Below, piece by piece: positions 8,518-15,891 of a DNA stretch of 64,000 nt. The stretch covers positions 248,001 to 312,000 of the forward strand of contig JANSXA010000003.1 of the NCBI GenBank assembly GCA_024743175.1. Direction: 5' to 3'. Both the position numbers and the translations under genes were made by a program. A model generated the notes under the pieces. It was given only the letters and a program-made list of their open reading frames with translations, made no database searches and was not told the origin of the DNA. Origin of the DNA: Pseudomonadaceae bacterium. Its GTDB lineage: Bacteria > Pseudomonadota > Gammaproteobacteria > Pseudomonadales > Azotimanducaceae. How positions within the stretch are numbered: the first letter of the stretch is position 1; every line of letters begins with the position of its first letter.

Positions 8518-10547
8518 CGCAGATTGAGGTAGTCGATATCTGCCTGGGTGAGGTCAATGTGCAGACTCTCAATGCAACTGTCGGTTTCCTGCAGCTGACG
8601 GGGGCCAATCAGCGGGAATGTTGGGAACGGCTGAGACAGAACATAAGCCAGAGCAATGTTGATCATCTCTACACCATACTTTTCAGCCAGTTCGCCTGCT
8701 CTGTCTCGACGGGTGAAGTTGTCCTGGGAAAACCAGACTCGTTTCAGTTCTTCAATCGTGGGCTGAACACTGGTCACAACAAGGTTTTCTTTACCCTGCT
8801 CGGCGATTACCTGCCCGGCCCATGGCGTGAAAAAGCCGCGCGCCTGAGAAGACCAGGGCATCAGGGCAATCTGTGTGTCCTGCAGGTAGGTCCTGTAGGC
8901 ATCAGACGTGGCGTCTTCTGTACCTGGCCAGATGGGTTCGTTCATCTGAGCCAGGCTGAAGTTGTTAGAGACGGCACTGAAACCCTGTAGTCCCTTTGAT
9001 GCGGCATAGTCGTTAGCTTCCTTTACTCGCTCAACACTCCAGTTTGAGCCGCCAAAAGTGCGAATCCGTCCTGCTTTGACCTCATCGTTAAGCGCGTCAA
9101 CAAACTCCGCGACGGGCACATCCAGGTTGTCTCGATGCAGAAAATAAATGTCGACGTAGTTGGATTGCAGACGTTGCAGCGACACGTCTAACTCTTTGCT
9201 GATGATGTGAGGGAAGTTGTCCGGTGTGTGCGCACCTTTACCGATAATGACAATCTCATCGCGGATGCCGCGTGCGGTATGCCAATGCCCCAGCAGAGAT
9301 TCCATGCTGCCGCCGCCGTAGATGTAGGCCGTGTCAAAGCAGTTGCCACCGGCCTCAAAGTAATCATCCCACATCACGCTGGCGTGGCTCATGGAGGGCT
9401 GGTTATCACAACCCATGACAAGACGCGCAACGGGCTTGTCGAGGTGGTTGACTGAACCTTTAGAGATTCTGTTGTCCGGTTTCGACAGCGCACCGAGCAG
9501 CGGGCCACGGTGGCTTTGGGGTTGCTCAATGTCGAAGCTCAGGCCAATCGCTTTGCGCCACTGATCCAGCGCCAGGGCGTTGTTCAGCGACTCCTGCCAG
9601 GTAAGGATGTCTGATTGAGTGTTTCCCGCGGCTATGTGTTGCGCCACATGGTCGGCTTCAATTTTGTAAAGTCCCTCGCTGTGGCCGCTGATAACCTCAA
9701 TGTCTGCGCCGCGTTGGATATTGAACGACCAGTTCTGTGCCTCGTCCAGCGGTAGCCAGGGTTTAGGCACATGAATGCTGCCTTTGCTGCCATAAATGAT
9801 GGCTGTGTTATCAAGATTCAGTGACACGGCAGTGGATATCTGCGCAGCAAGGCCGTCTTCAAATTTGAGCAATGCAGTGGACCACTCGTCGACGCCAGTA
9901 CGCCCAAGCTTGCCGTGCGCGGTTATGTCTACAGGTTCACTGCCTGCGATGGCCCGTGCAAAAGACAGTGGATAACAACCCACATCCATGATGCCGCCAC
10001 CGGCCAGGTGATTGGCAAACAACCGCGAATCACCGTCAAAGTTTGCATGGTATCCAAACTGCGCTTCAATATGCCTGACTTCACCAATCTCGCCACTACG
10101 AACGGCCTCAACGATGGCCAGCATCTGCGGATGCAGACGATACATGAACGCTTCCATCAGAAAGACATTGTGCCGTGCAGCGCAGGTCACCATCGCCATA
10201 CATTCAGCATGATTAAGCCCCATGGGCTTTTCACAGAGCACGTGTTTGCCAGCCTGCATGGCGCGGATTGCCCAGGCAGCGTGTTCTGTATGCGGTGTGG
10301 AAACGTAAATCGCATCAACCTGCGGATCGTTGATGAGTCCGTCGTAGCTGTTGTGACAGGTCAGCTCGAGGTCAGGAAATACCTCAGCAAATGCCTGTGC
10401 ACCGGCTGCGGAGCGGCTGCCGACCGCAACCAGTTCATGTTCTGCAGTACCGATGAGTGCTTTTGCATTCAGAGCTTTTGCATTCAGAGCTTTTGCAAAG
10501 GTTTTGCCAATAGTACCTGTGGCCAGGATGCCCCACCGTAATGACAT
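8514..10547 (-). CDS. Fused Gfo/Idh/MocA oxidoreductase and aldo/keto reductase
   Basis: One 677-residue reading frame holds two NAD(P)-dependent enzymes. Residues 1 to about 330 are a Gfo/Idh/MocA dehydrogenase with the Rossmann motif GILATGTIG near the start, CEKPMG and GCYPLSFARA. Residues from about 360 to the end are an aldo/keto reductase with the tetrad elements FDTAYIYG (Asp, Tyr), IIGKG (Lys) and FLHRD (His). The linker is hydrophilic with no stop or frameshift, so the fusion looks genuine. The start at 10547 places the Rossmann motif at the N-terminus; an in-frame start at 10619 would add 24 unconserved residues. A sugar or polyol two-step conversion is plausible but the substrate is unknown. 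Nearly identical KALNA repeats follow the glycine motif. Confidence 0.87.
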   Translation of the reverse strand: MSLRWGILATGTIGKTFAKALNAKALNAKALIGTAEHELVAVGSRSAAGAQAFAEVFPDLELTCHNSYDGLINDPQVDAIYVSTPHTEHAAWAIRAMQAGKHVLCEKPMGLNHAECMAMVTCAARHNVFLMEAFMYRLHPQMLAIVEAVRSGEIGEVRHIEAQFGYHANFDGDSRLFANHLAGGGIMDVGCYPLSFARAIAGSEPVDITAHGKLGRTGVDEWSTALLKFEDGLAAQISTAVSLNLDNTAIIYGSKGSIHVPKPWLPLDEAQNWSFNIQRGADIEVISGHSEGLYKIEADHVAQHIAAGNTQSDILTWQESLNNALALDQWRKAIGLSFDIEQPQSHRGPLLGALSKPDNRISKGSVNHLDKPVARLVMGCDNQPSMSHASVMWDDYFEAGGNCFDTAYIYGGGSMESLLGHWHTARGIRDEIVIIGKGAHTPDNFPHIISKELDVSLQRLQSNYVDIYFLHRDNLDVPVAEFVDALNDEVKAGRIRTFGGSNWSVERVKEANDYAASKGLQGFSAVSNNFSLAQMNEPIWPGTEDATSDAYRTYLQDTQIALMPWSSQARGFFTPWAGQVIAEQGKENLVVTSVQPTIEELKRVWFSQDNFTRRDRAGELAEKYGVEMINIALAYVLSQPFPTFPLIGPRQLQETDSCIESLHIDLTQADIDYLNLR
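10459..10500. repeat. 15-bp tandem repeat inside the fusion oxidoreductase gene
   Basis: The unit GCTTTTGCATTCAGA occurs twice in full (10459-10473 and 10474-10488) and a third copy begins GCTTTTGCA at 10489. Being 15 bp, it keeps the frame and encodes a repeated KALNA in the helix after the nucleotide-binding loop. Confidence 0.9.
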
Positions 10548-10639
10548 ATAGGTGCTCGCGATGTTTTTAGGACGCGGCAACATAGGGTTTGGCGCTGTAT
10601 TTAGCAAGGTTTGTAACAATATTGTGGGTTACATGAACC

Positions 10640-10655
10640 TGTGACTGATGTCACA
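10640..10655. promoter_or_regulatory. CRP/Vfr-type binding site
   Basis: TGTGA-CTGATG-TCACA matches the CRP consensus TGTGA-N6-TCACA exactly in both half-sites. It is flanked by further dyad sequence, AACC upstream and GGTT downstream. It lies 93 bases upstream of the fusion oxidoreductase start (minus strand) and about 144 bases upstream of the secreted-protein gene at 10799 (plus strand). It could therefore serve either gene; a sugar-related oxidoreductase is the more natural target. Confidence 0.6.
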
Positions 10656-10798
10656 ACAGGTTCCTCACCTCATCTCTACAGTAGAAGGTCGCAGAAGCAG
10701 ATCAGGTATTGCCTCATGATGAGGCCTTGCGCATCCGGCTCACCCTGACTACATGGATCTGCGCTTTCTCCATGTGAGCGAATGTTTGGTAGTTGCCC

Positions 10799-11146
10799 AT
10801 GTGCCTGCACAAGAACTTTCGCACAGCCCGTCTGTTTGTTATTGCGCTTTTCGCCAGCCTGCCTGGTGTCGCAGTGGCCGACGAGCGTCCTGCCTGGAAC
10901 ACGCTGTCTGTTGGTGATCGGCAGGAGATTCTGCGTGCGTTAGATGTCGAGCAATCTGCGTTGTCTGGTACACCAAACCTTCGTACTGAAACAGGTGCAC
11001 AGACTGTGCGGCAGGCGGCGTTAACTGACCGCTGGTTTCACGACCAGCGGCAGGGTAAAGAGGCGAATCTGAAGTTGGTCTGGCAACGCTCGGCAAACCT
11101 GCTCAGTGTCTCCGAGAATGGCTTGAGCCTCACACGTCGGTTCTGA
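10799..11146 (+). CDS. Secreted protein of unknown function
   Basis: A 115-residue protein with an N-terminal signal peptide: a basic start (HKNFRTAR), the hydrophobic run LFVIALFASL, and likely cleavage after GVAVA before DERP. The mature part is short, charged and helical with no recognised motif, and should be periplasmic. The ATG at 10799 is preferred over a TTG at 10793. It may be controlled by the upstream CRP-type site. It is convergent with the TetR gene at 11178-11780. Confidence 0.65.
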   Translation: MCLHKNFRTARLFVIALFASLPGVAVADERPAWNTLSVGDRQEILRALDVEQSALSGTPNLRTETGAQTVRQAALTDRWFHDQRQGKEANLKLVWQRSANLLSVSENGLSLTRRF

Positions 11147-11177
11147 TTCAAGCTGGTCTGACTGTCATCGACCCTGC

Positions 11178-11780
11178 TCATCTCTGATAGGGTTGTATCA
11201 CTAAGTTAATCTGTTCCTGGAGCGTGCTCATCGCAGCATCCTTATCCTGACTGTGATCCAGAAAAAACAGCAAAAAGGCGTATTCCGTCAGGCAGTACAG
11301 AGTATGTGCCAGCAGGTGCAGGTCAACTTGTGCGTCCAGATGTCCCATACCCTGGGCCATCAGAAGCAGCGCATGGTAACGCTCGTGGGCAACCTGATTC
11401 AGTGAAATCAGCTTGGTTTCGTCCATTGACCTGCTGAAAACTGCCACGCTCACCTCGCGCCAGAGCTCCATATTCTTTTCGTTGAACTGGTCAAACCCAA
11501 CCTGATTGATCTGTGCAAGGGTTTGCATGAGGTTGCCATCATAGCGTTTGATCAGGCCATCCACGATGGCACCCCACAGGCCCACTTCGGCAGCAATAAT
11601 GGCATGCACAATCAGCGCCTTTGAGGGGAAGTAGTTGTACAGGGTCTGATAACTGATACCTGCGCTTGCCGCGATCTGACGCGTAGTTGTGGCAGCAATA
11701 CCCTGGCTGCGAAACAGTCTTTCAGCTTCCGCAATTATCTTTTCCCGCGCCTGGGTTTTTTTCTGCTCCCGGAGTGACAT
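11178..11780 (-). CDS. TetR family transcriptional regulator
   Basis: A 200-residue regulator. The N-terminal helix-turn-helix contains TTRQIAASAGISYQTLYNYF, the standard TetR pattern, and the rest is a helical ligand domain of unknown specificity. The start at 11780 (MSLREQKKTQ) places the domain at the N-terminus as usual; longer in-frame starts would run through the promoter region and into the divergent gene. It is divergent from the envelope-transport run starting at 11862, with an 81-base gap that holds a palindrome, so it probably represses that run and itself. Confidence 0.9.
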   Translation of the reverse strand: MSLREQKKTQAREKIIAEAERLFRSQGIAATTTRQIAASAGISYQTLYNYFPSKALIVHAIIAAEVGLWGAIVDGLIKRYDGNLMQTLAQINQVGFDQFNEKNMELWREVSVAVFSRSMDETKLISLNQVAHERYHALLLMAQGMGHLDAQVDLHLLAHTLYCLTEYAFLLFFLDHSQDKDAAMSTLQEQINLVIQPYQR

Positions 11781-11799
11781 TCCTAGCTTCTCAAAAAAG

Positions 11800-11812
11800 T
11801 TGACACGGTCAA
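11800..11812. promoter_or_regulatory. Candidate TetR operator overlapping a -35 element
   Basis: TTGAC-ACG-GTCAA is a perfect inverted repeat in the gap between the TetR gene and the transport run. Its left arm contributes a TTGACA -35 hexamer for the plus strand, although the AT-rich TATATATT downstream sits about 20 bases away, longer than ideal. On the minus strand the other arm gives TTGACC. The site fits an autoregulating TetR operator but is short for that family. Confidence 0.4.
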
Positions 11813-11861
11813 TATTTGGATCGAGTATATATTCATTGGAATCAAGTTCAAGGGCATCATC

Positions 11862-12668
11862 ATGCGCCTCAGAATATATGTCGCCATGGGTGTTTTGCTG
11901 CTGACCGGGCTTTCTGGTCTGCCGGTCCTGCAGGCTCAGGGGCAGGCTCAAGAGGTTGCACCCGACCCTCATGAATTAGTAGAACAAGCCCTGGACTTGA
12001 CCCGCAGCACGTCGTCGCATGCACAAATGTCGATGACAATTTCCCGGCCAAGCTGGCAGCGCACTTCCAGTCTGGTTGCATGGACACGTGGTCGGGAAGA
12101 CTCTCTAATCAGGTTTACGGCGCCGGCCAAAGATGCGGGTAATGCGCTGCTGAAGCAGGGCGATAAAATGTGGACCTATAACCCTAAACTTAATCGCAAC
12201 ATTCGGCTGCCGAGTTCGATGATGTCGCAGAGCTGGGCGGGTTCAGATTTTTCTTACAATGATCTGTCTCGCAGCGATAAATATCTGCGTCATTACGATC
12301 TTACGCTGCAGCAGGTGACCCTTGATGACAAGGATGCCAACGGCGAACAGCAACGCGTGTTCACCATAGATGCCGTGCCTAAAGAAGACGCGCCAGTGGT
12401 CTGGGGTAAGGAGCGTATGGTCATCCGCGAAGATTTTGTCATGCTCGAGGTCACCTATTTTGATCAGAGCATGGTGCCTGTTAAACGCCTGGTCAGCCTT
12501 GAGATTGGTGAAATGGGCGGTCGCACCATGGCAACGGCAATGCGCATGGATAATCTTGAAGAGCGCGATACTTATACGGAAGTACGCTATCAGGACATTG
12601 ATTTTGATCTACCGCTAGAAGATCGTATGTTCACAGTGTTTGCACTCCAGTCTGGACAGACACCTTGA
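11862..12668 (+). CDS. LolA-like outer-membrane lipoprotein-sorting protein (COG2834 type)
   Basis: A 268-residue periplasmic protein. A signal peptide (hydrophobic VAMGVLLLTGLSGL, cleavage after about VLQAQG) precedes a LolA/LolB-like fold. The motif block MWTYNPKLNRNIRLPSS followed by SQSWAGSDFSYNDL is the hallmark of the COG2834 group, which sits beside LolCDE- or RND-type transporters and is thought to carry a lipidated cargo across the periplasm. It is the first gene of a run with two permeases, an ATPase and a predicted outer-membrane protein, and its TGA overlaps the TTG of the next gene. The cargo is not known. Confidence 0.85.
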   Translation: MRLRIYVAMGVLLLTGLSGLPVLQAQGQAQEVAPDPHELVEQALDLTRSTSSHAQMSMTISRPSWQRTSSLVAWTRGREDSLIRFTAPAKDAGNALLKQGDKMWTYNPKLNRNIRLPSSMMSQSWAGSDFSYNDLSRSDKYLRHYDLTLQQVTLDDKDANGEQQRVFTIDAVPKEDAPVVWGKERMVIREDFVMLEVTYFDQSMVPVKRLVSLEIGEMGGRTMATAMRMDNLEERDTYTEVRYQDIDFDLPLEDRMFTVFALQSGQTP

Positions 12669-13930
12669 CCCAGGCAGTCTCCCTGTCAGCGCCAACAAGC
12701 GCTCCAACTGGCGACACAGGCCTGACCTGGCGCCTGGCCTGGCGAAATTTATGGCGCAATCCGCGTCGGACCTGGCTGACAGCTGGCGGCATTGCGTTTG
12801 CCAGCTTGTTGGTCACGCTGAGCATGTCACTGCAGCAGGGCTCTTACGATGCCATGGTGTCGTCCGCGACAGGGTTCTACCTGGGTCAGGCGCAGATCAA
12901 CCACAATTTGTATGAAGACGAAGGCAAGCTGGAACAGACCGTTGCGCCGGCGGGCGAGTTGCGTCGGTCACTTGAACAGATATCCGGTCTTCATGTTGCG
13001 CCCAGAGTTCAGGTCTATGCGCTGGCATCGGTAGGACAACGCTCGTTCGGTGCTGCGGTGGTTGGCGTTGATTTTGAAGCTGAGCAGAAGCTGGTCAGTT
13101 TTTTTGATCGGGTGACACAAGGTCGTTTACCCGTGGAAGACAACGAAGTACTTATCGGCGAGGCGTTGTCACGCAACTTAGGCGCACAACTGGGTGACGA
13201 GTTGGTTTTGCTGGGTACGGGTAAAGAAGGGGGTATTGGCGCTCTGGCACTGACCATTGCCGGTCTTTATGCCTCCGGGCGGCCTGAGCTTGATCGCAGC
13301 CTTGTGTTTACTCAATTAGCGAGCGTGCAGAATGGTTTTGGTCTTGGTGACGAAGTGCACGCCCTGGTTCTGGGGTTTGATGATATCGATAAGCTTGCGC
13401 CTAATCTGGAACGTCTGAGTCGGGGTCTTCCCGACAATGCTGAACTGCGAACCTGGCAGCAGCTGCTGCCAGAGGTAGTGCAGAGCATAGAGCTCGACCG
13501 GATCAGTGCTGTTCTGTTTTATGGCAGCATCCTTATCCTGGTGACGTTCTCTGTCGTTAACACGTTCATTATGATTATTTTTGAGCGCACCAGGGAGTTT
13601 GGTATGTTGCTGGCGCTGGGTACGCGGCCCGCAATCATCATGCGCCAGGTTCAGGCTGAAGCGTTGATGATGTGGCTGGTGGGTACCGCCATAGGGCTGT
13701 TGTTATCTAATCTGCTGGTGGGCTGGGCTGCTGTGCAGGGTATTCCATTGGGCATGATGGAAGAAATGGCTGAGCAGTATTACATGCCGAGCCGCCTGTA
13801 CCCGGCAATTTCGCTTTATGCCATGTCGTTGGCTCCGCTAGTGCTGCTGTTTGGCACGCAGCTGGCTGCCTTTTTTGTGACCCTTCGTGTGCGACGGCTC
13901 AAGCCCGTTGAAGCGCTTCGGGCTGAGTAA
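12665..13930 (+). CDS. ABC transporter permease, FtsX/LolC-E/MacB type (first of two)
   Basis: A 421-residue inner-membrane permease: one N-terminal helix (near residues 40-62) and a large periplasmic MacB-PCD-like domain, then three C-terminal helices beginning near SAVLFYGSILILVTF. The conserved cytoplasmic coupling segment FERTREFGMLLALG is present. The TTG start overlaps the TGA of the LolA-like gene (TTGA at 12665-12668), which indicates translational coupling. With the second permease and the ATPase it should form a LolCDE-like extractor that passes a lipid or lipoprotein to the LolA-like protein. Confidence 0.87.
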   Translation: MTQAVSLSAPTSAPTGDTGLTWRLAWRNLWRNPRRTWLTAGGIAFASLLVTLSMSLQQGSYDAMVSSATGFYLGQAQINHNLYEDEGKLEQTVAPAGELRRSLEQISGLHVAPRVQVYALASVGQRSFGAAVVGVDFEAEQKLVSFFDRVTQGRLPVEDNEVLIGEALSRNLGAQLGDELVLLGTGKEGGIGALALTIAGLYASGRPELDRSLVFTQLASVQNGFGLGDEVHALVLGFDDIDKLAPNLERLSRGLPDNAELRTWQQLLPEVVQSIELDRISAVLFYGSILILVTFSVVNTFIMIIFERTREFGMLLALGTRPAIIMRQVQAEALMMWLVGTAIGLLLSNLLVGWAAVQGIPLGMMEEMAEQYYMPSRLYPAISLYAMSLAPLVLLFGTQLAAFFVTLRVRRLKPVEALRAE

Positions 13931-13943
13931 GCCGCCACCATCT

Positions 13944-15149
13944 ATGAAACTCTTATTCCAGCTCAGCATCCGCAATCTGTGTCGTAACAAACGGCGAAAC
14001 GCGATGTTGCTGGTCGCTATTGCTGTAGCCGTTGCGGGTGTCAATGCAACTAATACACTGTTGCGCGGTTATCAGTACGACATGCTGGAGTCCGCAATCA
14101 ATAATCTGACCGGTCATGTCAAAGTCATGGCAGAGGGGTATGTGGACGATCCCAATGTGAAACACAGCTTTGAGCTGAGTTCAGAACAGCTGCCACAGCT
14201 GCCCGAGGGTATGGTTGTCGGCTGGGCTGATCGCTTGCGGATACCGGCTGTCATTATGAGCGAGCGGGAAACCCGTGGCATCGAACTGGTAGGCGTGGAT
14301 CCAGCAAAGGAAGACATTTCCTTTATCGGTGAAGCAGAGATTGAAGGTGAGTTCCTGCAGGGTGCGGACGATGGTCGTGTATTAGTGGGTAAAGAGCTGG
14401 CACGCCAGCTGCAGACGTCAGTGGGGCGACGGCTGGTGCTGATTGCACAGGGTGCAGATGGCCTTAACAGAGAACGTGGCTATCGAATTGCGGGCACTTT
14501 TGATGCTGACGGTACCGGGCTGGAAAAGAACTACGTTTTTGTGGGTTTGAGTTCGCTGCAGGCACTGTTGGAAACCCAGGCGATTACCGAGTTGTCGGTG
14601 CGTGTAGATCGTGAAGAACAGCGCCTGCCGGCAAAATCTGCCCTGCGCGCGGCTTTTCCAGAGCTGCAGGTGAAAGACTGGCGGGAGTTAGATCCTCAGG
14701 TGGCTGAGATGTTCAAATTTGCGGATGCTTCGTTGTTCATCTGGTTTTTTCTGATGATGGGTGCGCTGACGTTCGGGCTGGTCAATTCTCTCATTGCTGC
14801 GGTGATGGAGCGGGTCAAAGAACTGGGCATGATGCGTGCACTGGGTATGCAGAACTCAACGGTACTGGTTCAGGTGGTGCTGGAATCCATCATCCTGATG
14901 ACTGTAGGCGTGGTGTCAGGCACATGCGTCAGCCTGCTGATCTACTGGAGCATCGCTGACGGTATCGATCTGTCTGCGTACGCGGAGGGTGCTGAAATGG
15001 TCGGGGTGTCCAGCGTGCTGCAGCCGGTACTGCTGTCTGAAGATGTTTTTCTGGTTGCGATCATGAGCATTATTCTAGGTATTCTGGCGAGTTTTTATCC
15101 CGCCTGGCGCGTTATCAAAATTCGACCTCTGGATGCTCTACGACGGTGA
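13944..15149 (+). CDS. ABC transporter permease, FtsX/LolC-E/MacB type (second of two)
   Basis: A 401-residue permease with the same layout as its upstream neighbour: an N-terminal helix after the basic stretch RNKRRN, a periplasmic domain, then three C-terminal helices with MERVKELGMMRALGMQ as the coupling helix. The ATG at 13944 is chosen 13 bases after the previous stop; an upstream in-frame start would lie inside that gene. The two permeases are clearly diverged, which suggests a LolC/LolE-like heterodimer. Confidence 0.87.
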   Translation: MKLLFQLSIRNLCRNKRRNAMLLVAIAVAVAGVNATNTLLRGYQYDMLESAINNLTGHVKVMAEGYVDDPNVKHSFELSSEQLPQLPEGMVVGWADRLRIPAVIMSERETRGIELVGVDPAKEDISFIGEAEIEGEFLQGADDGRVLVGKELARQLQTSVGRRLVLIAQGADGLNRERGYRIAGTFDADGTGLEKNYVFVGLSSLQALLETQAITELSVRVDREEQRLPAKSALRAAFPELQVKDWRELDPQVAEMFKFADASLFIWFFLMMGALTFGLVNSLIAAVMERVKELGMMRALGMQNSTVLVQVVLESIILMTVGVVSGTCVSLLIYWSIADGIDLSAYAEGAEMVGVSSVLQPVLLSEDVFLVAIMSIILGILASFYPAWRVIKIRPLDALRR

Positions 15150-15195
15150 AAATATCAGATGAAAGACCCAGGATTTGTTATGGGAGCTATGAAAA

Positions 15196-15891
15196 GTGAC
15201 TGATCCGGTTGTTGTTTGTCGAGGCGTCAGTCGCACCTATCAGCAGGAGTCAGTGCCTGTGCACGCGCTGAGTCAGGTTGATTTCACCGTCTATCCCGGT
15301 GAGTTTGTCAGTTTGTCCGGACCTTCCGGCTCGGGTAAATCAACCTTGCTGAACATTGTTGGTGGGCTTGATCGGCCAGACGAAGGCAGTGTCTCGGTGG
15401 ATGGGGTAGATCTTGGTGAACTGTCTGAAAGCAAACTTGCAGAACTGCGCCTGCACAAACTGGGGTTTGTGTTTCAGGCTTACAACCTGATACCCGTGCT
15501 CAGCGCGCTGGAGAACGTGGAATTCATCATGCAGCTGCAGGGTGTGTCGCCAGTTGAGCGCGCCGAGCGTGCCACAGCGGTGCTGGATCGTCTTGGCCTG
15601 GCTGATATGTTGCACCGGCGCCCCGGCGAGCTATCCGGTGGGCAGCAACAGCGTGTTGCTGTGGCTAGAGCGATTGTCTCCGAGCCGGTTCTGCTGCTGG
15701 CAGATGAACCTTCAGCCAACCTGGATTCAAGTACCACAAAAGATCTGTTAGAGCTGCTGAAGCAGCTTAATGAAGAAGGCATGACTATTGTTACGGCCAC
15801 TCACGACACTATGGTGATGAGTTACGCGCTGCGCCAGGTCCATTTACGAGATGGACAGATTGAACACGATGACCAGGTCCAGAGCGCTTAA
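15196..15891 (+). CDS. ABC transporter ATP-binding protein (LolD/MacB type)
   Basis: A 231-residue ATPase with all motifs: Walker A GPSGSGKST at residues 42-50, Q-loop FQAYNL, signature LSGGQQQRVAVARA, Walker B LLLADEP and H-loop ATHD. LolD and MacB are the closest recognised types. The GTG start at 15196 has GGGAG nine bases upstream; a nearby ATG at 15181 reads into a stop. It powers the two permeases upstream. Its 3' end overlaps the start of the predicted outer-membrane protein gene by 23 bases. Confidence 0.92.
   Translation: MTDPVVVCRGVSRTYQQESVPVHALSQVDFTVYPGEFVSLSGPSGSGKSTLLNIVGGLDRPDEGSVSVDGVDLGELSESKLAELRLHKLGFVFQAYNLIPVLSALENVEFIMQLQGVSPVERAERATAVLDRLGLADMLHRRPGELSGGQQQRVAVARAIVSEPVLLLADEPSANLDSSTTKDLLELLKQLNEEGMTIVTATHDTMVMSYALRQVHLRDGQIEHDDQVQSA

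Noticed and set aside
9915-10541. A 208-residue reading frame opposite the fusion oxidoreductase gene
   Set aside because: Antisense to conserved sequence with no motif; a shadow.
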